Origin: JAPORK01 sp026710285
Lineage (GTDB): Bacteria; Pseudomonadota; Gammaproteobacteria; Pseudomonadales; Endozoicomonadaceae
Reading direction: 5' to 3'
Assembly (NCBI GenBank): GCA_965201045.1
Contig: OZ241746.1
Location: 5,084,001 to 5,148,000, forward strand
Length of the DNA stretch: 64,000 nt
The translations under genes were made by a program, and so were the position numbers. A model generated the notes under the pieces. The model made no database searches, was not told the DNA's origin, and saw only the letters and a list, made by a program, of their open reading frames with translations. Of the stretch, positions 1 through 7,236 are shown in pieces. Numbering within the stretch: the first letter of the stretch is position 1; every line of letters starts with the position of its first letter.

Positions 1-45
1 TGATGTTTTGTTATTTGATTCAGTGAGTCAAATAACAAAACATCA
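1..45. repeat. Perfect 18-bp inverted repeat at window edge
   Basis: Positions 1-18 and 28-45 are perfect reverse complements around a 9-nt loop. The stem is AT-rich with no clear following T-tract on the plus strand. It lies downstream of hemH on the minus strand and could be its terminator or a dyad binding site. The left flank is outside the window, so the arms may be longer. Confidence 0.5.
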
Positions 46-191
46 GCAGACCCTAAAACAGAATCACATTATTTTGCAGGAGGTTAATAATGTACGCAGA
101 GAGCATAAAACCTCAGGAGAAATTTATTTGGTAATATTCACGCTGTTGTATCTGTTCAGAACGATAAGATTATAAACAGCCTCCGAAGAAA

Positions 192-1214
192 TCAGCGCAA
201 CCCGGTCAGCGAAAACCAGTGTAAAATGGCGTTCACCCAGGCTTCATGGCTGTTAAGACAGGGTACAAGGGTTAACTTTTCTCCTCCTGCCCGTTCAAAC
301 AGTATACGCCCACGAATACCTATTTCTTCAACTGTTTCAAGGCAGTCTGCTGTAAATGAAGGACAGATAACTAATAAACGTTTAATGCCTTTTTCTGCCA
401 GTTCTACCAGGACTTTATCTGTATAGGGTTCCAGCCATTTAGCTTTTCCAAGGCGAGACTGGAAACTCATTGAATATTGACCGGCAGGAATCTTTGCTTT
501 TTTTGCAAAATATTCGGTTGTTTTAGTGACCTGATAACGATAGCAAGTCGCATGGGCCGGTGATGCTGTTTTACAGCAATCTTGTTGGAGACAATGCTTT
601 TTGGTGGGATCTTCTTTAAGAATGTGTCGTTCAGGTATGCCATGATAACTAAACAGGATATGATCATACGGCTGTTCAAGTGTTTCTCTGGTGGTTGCTA
701 CTAATGCGTCTATATAATCAGAATGCTGATAAAAAGGAGGAATGATATTTAAACGGCAGTGTATATTTAATTTTTTAACTACACGATTTATCTCTTTGAT
801 ACAGCTTTTAACAGTAGAACCTGCATAATGAGGGTACAGAGGTAAAATAACAATTTCTTCTGCTGCCGGATATTTTTTTTTAATAGTCAGTAATTGCTGT
901 TCTATAGATGGAGAACCATAGCGCATTGCCATAAAGATGGGTTGGACTGTTTTTTCGTTAACTGCCTGTTGTAAGGCAAGACTGTTTACCAGCAAAGGAG
1001 AACCTTTTTTAGTCCAGACAGACTGATAAGCGTGAGCAGATTTTGCTGAACGTAGAGGGACGATACAGAAACTAACTAATATTTTTCTTACAATCCAGGG
1101 TAAATCAATAACATCTGGATCCATCAAAAACTGATTAAGATAACGACGAACATCTTGTACCGATGGAGAATCTGGTGTTCCAAGATTAAGCAATAACCCA
1201 ATTTTTTCTACCAT
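192..1214 (-). CDS. hemH: Ferrochelatase
   Basis: The product is a 340-residue ferrochelatase, the last enzyme of protohaem synthesis, which inserts Fe2+ into protoporphyrin IX at the inner membrane. Seen in the protein: the catalytic histidine in FSYHGIPERH (H191), the CLETVEEIG motif with conserved glutamates at 293-297, and FQSRLGKAKWLEPYT at 251-265. Cysteines at 208, 213, 214 and 224 cluster where some proteobacterial enzymes have extra cysteines; a metal or Fe-S role here is only a possibility. The ATG is preceded by AAAGGAG at good spacing. It is the last gene of the minus-strand cluster murJ-ribF-hemH, 46 nt after ribF, so co-transcription is likely. Length is normal for bacterial HemH. 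Confidence 0.95.
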   Translation of the reverse strand: MVEKIGLLLNLGTPDSPSVQDVRRYLNQFLMDPDVIDLPWIVRKILVSFCIVPLRSAKSAHAYQSVWTKKGSPLLVNSLALQQAVNEKTVQPIFMAMRYGSPSIEQQLLTIKKKYPAAEEIVILPLYPHYAGSTVKSCIKEINRVVKKLNIHCRLNIIPPFYQHSDYIDALVATTRETLEQPYDHILFSYHGIPERHILKEDPTKKHCLQQDCCKTASPAHATCYRYQVTKTTEYFAKKAKIPAGQYSMSFQSRLGKAKWLEPYTDKVLVELAEKGIKRLLVICPSFTADCLETVEEIGIRGRILFERAGGEKLTLVPCLNSHEAWVNAILHWFSLTGLR

Positions 1215-1260
1215 ATAGAAACTCCTTTTGTTACTCTATTTTTAGTATTTATTGTAGATT

Positions 1261-2184
1261 TTATACAGCAAAGCGCTGTTTAACAGTCAAAATATCTTGT
1301 TCAATAGCCTGCTTTAACACAGACAAAGAAGAAAAACGTTTTTCGTCTCTTATTTTTTCAAGCAGTTCAACAGTCAGTAATTTACCATATAAGTTTCCTT
1401 CAAAGTTAAGAATGTGTACTTCAAACGAAGGTCCAGTACCACTAACAGTTGGTTTTATACCTGCATTAGCAACCGCAAAATAAGGTTTATCCAGACCATA
1501 AACCCGAACAGCAAAAACACCGTTAATTGGAAGTTCATGTCTTTTAATATGTAAATTTGCAGTAGGAACCCCAATTGTTTGACCTAGCTCATTGCCTTTT
1601 ATAACTCTGCCGCTTAACCGGAAAGGACGTCCCAATAATTTATTTGCTGCACTAAAATTAGCCTCTTTGAGTAGCTGTCTTATTTTTGAACTGCTGACAC
1701 GTTCGGTTTCACAACAGATAGTACTGCTTTGTTGTATAGTAAAGCCAAACTTGTTACTAAAATGGTGCAACAAGTTAAAATTTCCTTTTCTGTCACATCC
1801 AAATTGAAAATCATCGCCAATGATCAAGTGTTGTATTTCCAGTTTTTTTATTAATACATCGCAAATAAATTCTTCAGCAGATAATTGCCGAAAATGTTCT
1901 GTAAAGGGTTGACACAATACAAAATCAATTCCAAGTGTAGCCAAGATTTGTAACTTTTCTCTGAAGTTATAAATTCTTGCAGGTTTTTTATTTGCAATCA
2001 GCTTTTCTTTGGGCTGAGGTTCAAACAACATAACACAGGATGGTGCATCCAGCAAGGCTGCCTGCTCTGTTAATGCAGATAAAATGCGTTGATGCCCTGA
2101 ATGAAGACCATCAAAATTGCCAATAGTAAGCACCATATTACGATGTTTACTTTGGATGTTATAAATACCCCGAATTAATTGCAT
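1261..2184 (-). CDS. ribF: Bifunctional riboflavin kinase / FAD synthetase
   Basis: The product is a 307-residue bifunctional enzyme that phosphorylates riboflavin to FMN and adenylylates FMN to FAD in the cytosol. The N-terminal nucleotidyltransferase domain shows TIGNFDGLHSGHQ (residues 20-32, GxHxGH-type) and SSSKIR (164-169). The C-terminal riboflavin kinase domain shows GQTIGVPTAN (201-210). Length is close to the roughly 310 residues usual in gammaproteobacteria. The ATG has only a weak purine-rich stretch upstream. It lies between murJ (92 nt upstream) and hemH (46 nt downstream) on the same strand; murJ next to ribF is common in gammaproteobacteria, although ileS and lspA are not next to it here. 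Confidence 0.95.
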   Translation of the reverse strand: MQLIRGIYNIQSKHRNMVLTIGNFDGLHSGHQRILSALTEQAALLDAPSCVMLFEPQPKEKLIANKKPARIYNFREKLQILATLGIDFVLCQPFTEHFRQLSAEEFICDVLIKKLEIQHLIIGDDFQFGCDRKGNFNLLHHFSNKFGFTIQQSSTICCETERVSSSKIRQLLKEANFSAANKLLGRPFRLSGRVIKGNELGQTIGVPTANLHIKRHELPINGVFAVRVYGLDKPYFAVANAGIKPTVSGTGPSFEVHILNFEGNLYGKLLTVELLEKIRDEKRFSSLSVLKQAIEQDILTVKQRFAV

Positions 2185-2276
2185 ATTTTTTCTGTGTATT
2201 ATTTAAACATTATGTCTTAGCATATATCAAAACAGCCGATTACTCTTTTTTAATTGTTTGCATAGTACAGTTATTT

Positions 2277-3827
2277 TCATTGGCGTAAATGTTGCCACTT
2301 TATACCTGAAAGTAAAAGAGAAAGTATATAAACAATCAACCCTCCTACTATCAAAATACTCAAATGGTATATTTGCTCATAAGCAGACCAGTGTAACCAG
2401 TCAGTAACCGGCGCTTTAAAAAAAAACAGCACTATACCCATAATACCCGCTGCAATGATAACTTTAGTAACAAATAAAAATGTACCTGCCTCCGGAGTAA
2501 AAATTTTATCTTTACGCAGCCCACAATAAAGTAACCAGGCATTTAAAGCAGAAGATAAACTGGTTGCCAGTGCCAGACCGGCATGTGCCAGTGGCCAGAC
2601 AAAAATAAGATTGAGCAGCATATTCATACTCAAAGCTTTCACTGCTATTTTGACCGGTGCGGTAACATTCTGACGAGAAAAATAACCAGGCGCTAGTACT
2701 TTAATCAACATAAAGGCAGTTAATCCCAGCGAAAAAGCTTTCAGGCTTTTCCCAGTCATTAAAATATCATGGTCTGTCATTACACCATAATGAAATAGCG
2801 TAGCCAGCACTGGTTCTGACAAAATAAACAATCCAACAGAAGCAGGTATAGCAATGAGTATAATTAGCCGGATAGCCCAGTCCAGCGTTTTTGAAAAAGC
2901 CATTTTATCTGCTTTGGCATGATATTTAGAGAGGCTGGGTAAGATTACACTACCGATGGCAACGCCAAAAACACCTAAAGGTAATTCTGATATCCGATCT
3001 GAATAATACAACCAGGAGATACTTCCGGTTGGTAAAAATGAGGCAATAACACTATCCAGCAGTAAGCTGATCTGACTTACTGAAACACCAAAAAGTGCGG
3101 GTATCATTAGTTTTAAGATTTTTCTGACACCACTGTGATGCCATCCCCAGCGCGGACGAGGAAATAAACCAATCCGATACAAAAAAGGCAGTTGTAGTGA
3201 AAGTTGAGAAATCCCGGCGATCATTACACCCCAGGCTAAAGCAAAAACCGCCGGAGTAAACCAGGGAGTTAATAATAAAGTAGCACCAATCAGACTTATA
3301 TTTAAAAATGCCGGAGTAAAAGCAGCCAGTGCAAAATAGCTATAGGTATTCATAATAGCCGCAGCCAGTGCAGTTAAGGAAATAAGCAATAAATAAGGGA
3401 AGGTAATTTGTAACATATGACTGGTTAATCTGAGTTTTTCAGGATCATCATAAAAGCCTGGTGCAAAAATATAAATCAGCAGTGGTGCACTAAGAATACC
3501 GGCTACCGACAGAACTAATAAAATTAATCCCAGCGTACCTGCAACATGATCAATAAATTCTTTTACCTGTTCTTTGTCTTTTTTTTCTTTATATTCAGAT
3601 AAAACTGGAACAAAGGCCTGAGAAAAAGCACCTTCAGCAAACAGACGTCTTAACAGATTTGGAATTCTGAAGGCAATAAAGAAAGTATCAGCAAATTCAC
3701 TGGAGCCAAAATAGCGTGCGATGATGATGTCTCTGATAAGTCCCAGTATGCGTGATAACATGGTCATGCAACTTACGAGAAAGCTTGAGTAGATTAAGCG
3801 TCCTTTTTTATTATCAGCATCTTGCAA
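2277..3827 (-). CDS. murJ: Lipid II flippase MurJ (MviN)
   Basis: The product is a 516-residue polytopic membrane protein of the MOP superfamily that flips lipid II across the inner membrane for peptidoglycan synthesis. The N-terminal SCMTMLSRILGLIRD and IPNLLRRLFAEGAFSQAF stretches are hallmark MurJ/MviN sequences, and hydrophobic helices span the rest, in line with the 14 known for the family. The chosen start is TTG at 3827, which puts the protein six or so residues longer at the N-terminus than E. coli MurJ. A GGAA precedes it at about 8-9 nt. The next in-frame ATG falls inside the conserved SCMTM motif and would truncate the first helix. It is the first gene of the murJ-ribF-hemH cluster. 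Confidence 0.94.
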   Translation of the reverse strand: MQDADNKKGRLIYSSFLVSCMTMLSRILGLIRDIIIARYFGSSEFADTFFIAFRIPNLLRRLFAEGAFSQAFVPVLSEYKEKKDKEQVKEFIDHVAGTLGLILLVLSVAGILSAPLLIYIFAPGFYDDPEKLRLTSHMLQITFPYLLLISLTALAAAIMNTYSYFALAAFTPAFLNISLIGATLLLTPWFTPAVFALAWGVMIAGISQLSLQLPFLYRIGLFPRPRWGWHHSGVRKILKLMIPALFGVSVSQISLLLDSVIASFLPTGSISWLYYSDRISELPLGVFGVAIGSVILPSLSKYHAKADKMAFSKTLDWAIRLIILIAIPASVGLFILSEPVLATLFHYGVMTDHDILMTGKSLKAFSLGLTAFMLIKVLAPGYFSRQNVTAPVKIAVKALSMNMLLNLIFVWPLAHAGLALATSLSSALNAWLLYCGLRKDKIFTPEAGTFLFVTKVIIAAGIMGIVLFFFKAPVTDWLHWSAYEQIYHLSILIVGGLIVYILSLLLSGIKWQHLRQ

Positions 3828-4281
3828 AATATTATTTCCGGTTTTATAGCGTTAACAAAAAGTTTTATGTAACAATAATACAAAACATTTTATAATATCA
3901 AGATATTTTCAATCGATGTTGCCAGAATAAATTTTATTTTTTTGCCAGAATGCGTCGATTTTATATTAACCAAAAACATGGTCAGTTTACAGTCAGGCAT
4001 TGTGAATAAAAAGTCTTGGTTCCAAGCGCTGAACCATAGCCATTATGCACAGAATGGTTTATCATGAGCCCATTTAAAGCTTTTTTACACTGCAATTAAT
4101 AAAATTTAAATGTTTTTATCTGTAAAACCTTTTAAAATAGAAACTTTTGAATCTCTGTAACTATTCAGCCTGATATGTAAAAACATCAGGCAAGTGAGAA
4201 GCAAATAACAAACCCAATATAACGGAGGCACTAATATTCTGTTTACGTTTTCCTGATCTGAAATAATAACTTTCATAAAAT
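3828..4281. other. Non-coding stretch upstream of murJ
   Basis: No gene recognised on either strand. It should hold the murJ promoter (minus strand). A short dyad (TGGTTC / GAACCA) lies near 4016-4037 but does not form a tRNA. The ribosomal protein S20 gene that often neighbours murJ in gammaproteobacteria was not found. Confidence 0.6.
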
Positions 4282-4701
4282 TTATTGTCGCTTAGATAAA
4301 AAAAGTTGAGTATTTTCAATAGTGGTGGGTATATTAATAATGCTCACTAATAACATTTCCAGTCCATGCTCTGAACGTCCTGTTTTCCCATTATAAAACT
4401 TACTTAAACCTTCTGTTTTTTTGCTATTTTTCTCCATAAAGCTGGCATCAATTACAGCAATGTATTCTTTTCTATTTGATTTATAAGTTAGCAATTTATA
4501 GTTGAAAACTGTAAAATTAAATTCTCTTCGGTACCATCAACTGAATCGTTTTTCGTTTATTCCATAATAATGACTCATATTTTTAAACATTGCTTTTCCT
4601 CGAAAAAACATGAGGTTACACAGTAAAATAGTAATAAATATTCTTTGATGTTTTTTTATTTTTAATATTGATTTCAAAATTTTATCTATTGTGTCTTCCA
4701 T
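4282..4701 (-). pseudogene. Truncated IS4-like DDE transposase with in-frame stop
   Basis: Reading the minus strand from an ATG at 4701 gives 140 codons in one frame, interrupted by a single TGA in the stretch FS*WYRREF, where related transposases have an arginine (FSRWYRREF). The downstream part has VIDASFMEKNSKKTEGLSKF and GRSEHGLEML, typical of IS4-like transposases around the first catalytic aspartate (D in IDASF). The frame then ends early, with the remaining catalytic residues missing, so the 3' half was lost. Family assignment is from remembered motif similarity and the exact IS group is not certain. No terminal repeats were recognised around it. Confidence 0.65.
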
Positions 4702-5005
4702 GACATGAGTAGTTCTCTGTTTGCCTTTGTATTTCTGACGTGGTACCCTGTAATCATACTACATAACATTTACCAACTAAAAAATACTACAGTCGTGTAA
4801 ATTTTTTAGAGGGCAGTTGCTACACCTTATAATAAATCTATGACTTATGCGCCAACAGAACAGGTTTTTAAGTAAAACCAAGAAAGATCAAATACTTAAT
4901 TGATTATTACTGATCACTTATATTTGTTATTGATTGTAAAAAAATATCAAATTCACCAGATTTAAGATCCATTTACTATCAATAATTATTTATTTTTTTA
5001 AATCC

Positions 5006-5226
5006 CAGTTCGGAGATTTGTTGGTATAATATACTATGTTTTATGTTATTATTTTCAAAAATATACCATTATTCCTACGAAAGCGGGAATCTATTAAAGA
5101 ATAATTATCACAAAAATATAACTTCCCTGTTACTGGATTCCGGTAATCTCTGCCAAAATGACGCAGCTTTTCAGCGTTATCTATTTGTTAAAAAAGGACT
5201 TTTATTAAAGAAAAAACTCCGAACTG
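5006..5226. repeat. MITE-like dispersed repeat, copy 1
   Basis: The 221-bp segment begins CAGTTCGGAG and ends CTCCGAACTG, a perfect 10-bp terminal inverted repeat. Internally it has a palindromic GCGGGAAT-type core and a stretch related to GGATTCCGGCAATCCCTGC. Two related copies occur near 15181 and 24131. It has no recognisable gene, and a 100-codon open frame at 5043-5345 mostly overlaps the repeat and is probably spurious. The structure fits a non-autonomous mobile element. Confidence 0.75.
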
Positions 5227-5392
5227 TTTTTTTAAAAGGTTTTTGGTTGTTACGCAATATTATCCGGAACATTATTATTGTCCTCACATATTATTATCTG
5301 CAAGTGCATGATCATAAAAGAATTCTTGAAAGTATAAAAACCTAATTTTCAACACTTTTTGGTGATATTTTCTTAAAAACGGAGCAGATGTA

Positions 5393-6478
5393 ATGAATCC
5401 TTTAGATACTAAAATTTTATCGACAGATGTTACTTCCAAAATGTCAAACATTAGCTCTGAAACAAATAGAGTTAATGAGCTTGTAAAAAAAGTAACGGAT
5501 GCTTTTGCAGAAAAAAGTTTGTTTAATGAAATTGATAACGTAATTACTCAGCTTAAAGAGACAAAGGGTAAATCAGATAGTTTAAAAGTAGGCAATAGCA
5601 GTTATCAAATGCTGTTGACGACAGAGACTCAAACTATTTCTATAATACCCCCTGAAGAAAATATGAGTCCTGATGATACCACCAAATACTTAGCAGACAT
5701 AATTGAAGTACTGGAAAATTATAAAAAAGAACAACAAGATAAAAGTAGTGATGTGCTTGAAGCAAAATATAAAAATGCATTGAGTGAATTATTTACAGAA
5801 AAAGATATTACAACCGAATCGCAACAAGAACAACTCAGAGAGAAAATTGAAGAACAAACAACTATTATTATTGAGTTTGGCATAATAAATAGTAAAAAAT
5901 GTATTAAAAATGTGACCGGTCAATATCAAGATACAGAAAACAACTTATTTAAGTATACAAGCAAATATAACAAAGAAGAATTGGCTTATATTGAGAAAAA
6001 CAAAAAAAATAATCTAGATGTCAACTATGTAGGCTTCAGACCACAAACAGATGATAATAATCTAAATGTCAACTATGTAGGCTTCAGACCACAAACAGAT
6101 GATAATAATCTAAATGTCAACTATGTAGGCTTCAGACCACAAACAGATGATAATGAATCAAAAATAGAAGATATGAATAATACTCTCCAAAAAATCCTGG
6201 ATGAAACCAGAGAGGTACAGAAGTTAGTCAACCAGCAAAACATAAATAAAGACAAGCAACTTCTTGCTAATCAATCCCTTCATAAAATTACAACACAAGT
6301 GAATGCACAAAAGGATCAACTGTCGGCATTACCCACGAAGGACAGCTCGGAACAATTAACCGATGCCGTAAAGAACATGATAGACGAGATAGATACCTTA
6401 AACCAAGCGTGGTTACAGGAATTGCAGTATATTGAAAAAATTTGCGCAGATGGAGTAGTCTCTGGTGCCAAAAAATAA
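5393..6478 (+). CDS. Repeat-containing coiled-coil protein of unknown function
   Basis: I do not recognise this 361-residue protein. It is hydrophilic, rich in K, E, N, Q and D, with heptad-like stretches suggesting coiled coils, and has no signal peptide or membrane segment. Residues 207-254 are three near-identical 16-residue repeats (NLNVNYVGFRPQTDDN). The C-terminal part (about 282-342, with KDQLSAL, DSSEQL, DAVKNM and WLQEL) is repeated in the decayed frame just downstream. ATG at 5393 follows a GGAG at about 9 nt. Such a profile is seen in secreted effectors of intracellular bacteria, but nothing here proves secretion. The stop falls within the duplicated unit, so the original protein may have been longer and lost its tail by frameshift. 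Confidence 0.75.
   Translation: MNPLDTKILSTDVTSKMSNISSETNRVNELVKKVTDAFAEKSLFNEIDNVITQLKETKGKSDSLKVGNSSYQMLLTTETQTISIIPPEENMSPDDTTKYLADIIEVLENYKKEQQDKSSDVLEAKYKNALSELFTEKDITTESQQEQLREKIEEQTTIIIEFGIINSKKCIKNVTGQYQDTENNLFKYTSKYNKEELAYIEKNKKNNLDVNYVGFRPQTDDNNLNVNYVGFRPQTDDNNLNVNYVGFRPQTDDNESKIEDMNNTLQKILDETREVQKLVNQQNINKDKQLLANQSLHKITTQVNAQKDQLSALPTKDSSEQLTDAVKNMIDEIDTLNQAWLQELQYIEKICADGVVSGAKK
6011..6154 (+). repeat. 48-bp in-frame tandem repeat, 3 copies
   Basis: Three consecutive 48-bp units (6011-6058, 6059-6106, 6107-6154) differ by only one or two bases. The first unit codes NLD and the others NLN at the same place. The unit is a multiple of three, so copy-number change keeps the frame. 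Confidence 0.95.
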
Positions 6479-6901
6479 ACTGCGGACTGTAAATGATCTT
6501 GTCTGGCAGGGACATGAGAAAGTCACAGCTGCACGGGAGTCAGGCAACCAGAAAGATATAGATGAAGCCATGCAATTTCTTACTGATAAATCCCTTGACA
6601 ACGCTATAGCACAAATGAATGCAAAAAAAGATCAACTGTCGGCATTAATGGAGGACAGTTCGGAACAATTAGTCGATGCCGTAAAGAACATGATGGACGA
6701 GATAGATGCCTCACACCAAATGTGGTTACAGGAATTGAAAGAGCTCACGCAAATTCAGAGTGATTTGATCAATACTCTCCTATAGTAGACAATCCTGAGA
6801 TTATAGATCTTGTCCAACAGGGAGTGGAGAACGTCAGAGCTGCACGGGAGTCAGGCAACCAGCAAGACATAGATAAAGCCATGCAATTTCTTACTAATTA
6901 A
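6465..6901 (+). pseudogene. Frameshifted duplicate tail of the upstream coiled-coil gene
   Basis: An open frame at 6465-6785 (106 codons, overlapping the upstream gene by 14 nt in another frame) repeats the upstream C-terminal unit: NAKKDQLSALMEDSSEQL followed by DAVKNMMDEID and WLQEL. A further partial unit, in a third frame and ending at TAA 6899-6901, repeats AARESGNQ.DID.AMQFLT seen at 6525-6585. The DNA period is about 314 bp. No ribosome-binding site precedes 6465. The simplest reading is a once longer gene of tandem repeat units broken by at least two frameshifts. Alternatively, 6465-6785 is translated independently, which I consider unlikely. Confidence 0.6.
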
Positions 6902-6980
6902 TGTTAAACCCTACGTTTACCACCTGTTTCATGAATAAACCCCCTGATAAGGTGAACCGGGTATTTCTATGATAGTTAAT

Positions 6981-7049
6981 TTATCTCTCCGGCTGTGGGT
7001 TATTATATACCTTAACCCGGGGATGGCGGGTTTCAGAGTACCGTCACAT
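6981..7049. repeat. Solo terminal fragment related to the IS3 element end
   Basis: This stretch resembles the orfA-side end of the IS3 element at 24018-24084. It shares TTATCTCTCC, TTATATACCTTAAC and TTTCA-GGTACC-like blocks in the same order with scattered mismatches. No transposase frame accompanies it. An inverted copy of TATCTCTCCGG occurs as CCGGAGAGATA at 7128-7138. It looks like the relic of a related, older insertion. Confidence 0.5.
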
Positions 7050-7153
7050 AACATAATGAGCTACTCTGAACTGAGTTTGGATAAAGGATTGATGTATAAA
7101 AAACAGCTTCTTATAAAAGGCATTTAACCGGAGAGATACGAAAGAAAAACAGA

Positions 7154-7191
7154 TAACTGCCTTATTAATTATGTTTTATTTAAGGCAGTTA
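7154..7191 (-). terminator. Rho-independent terminator of ftsH
   Basis: TAACTGCCTTA (7154-7164) pairs perfectly with TAAGGCAGTTA (7181-7191) around a 16-nt loop. On the minus strand the stem is followed by a T-rich run (TCTGTTTTTCTTT). It lies 45 nt after the ftsH stop. Confidence 0.75.
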
Positions 7192-7236
7192 CACAGCAGT
7201 AATTACAGGATCTGAGGAAAAATAGTATAACAATTG

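Noticed and set aside
3985..4060. Possible tRNA suggested by a TGGTTC...GAACCA dyad
   Set aside because: No cloverleaf, acceptor stem or T-loop consensus could be built.
5043..5345. 100-codon open frame on the plus strand
   Set aside because: Most of it lies within the MITE-like repeat, its sequence is a translation of repeat DNA, and it has no ribosome-binding site.
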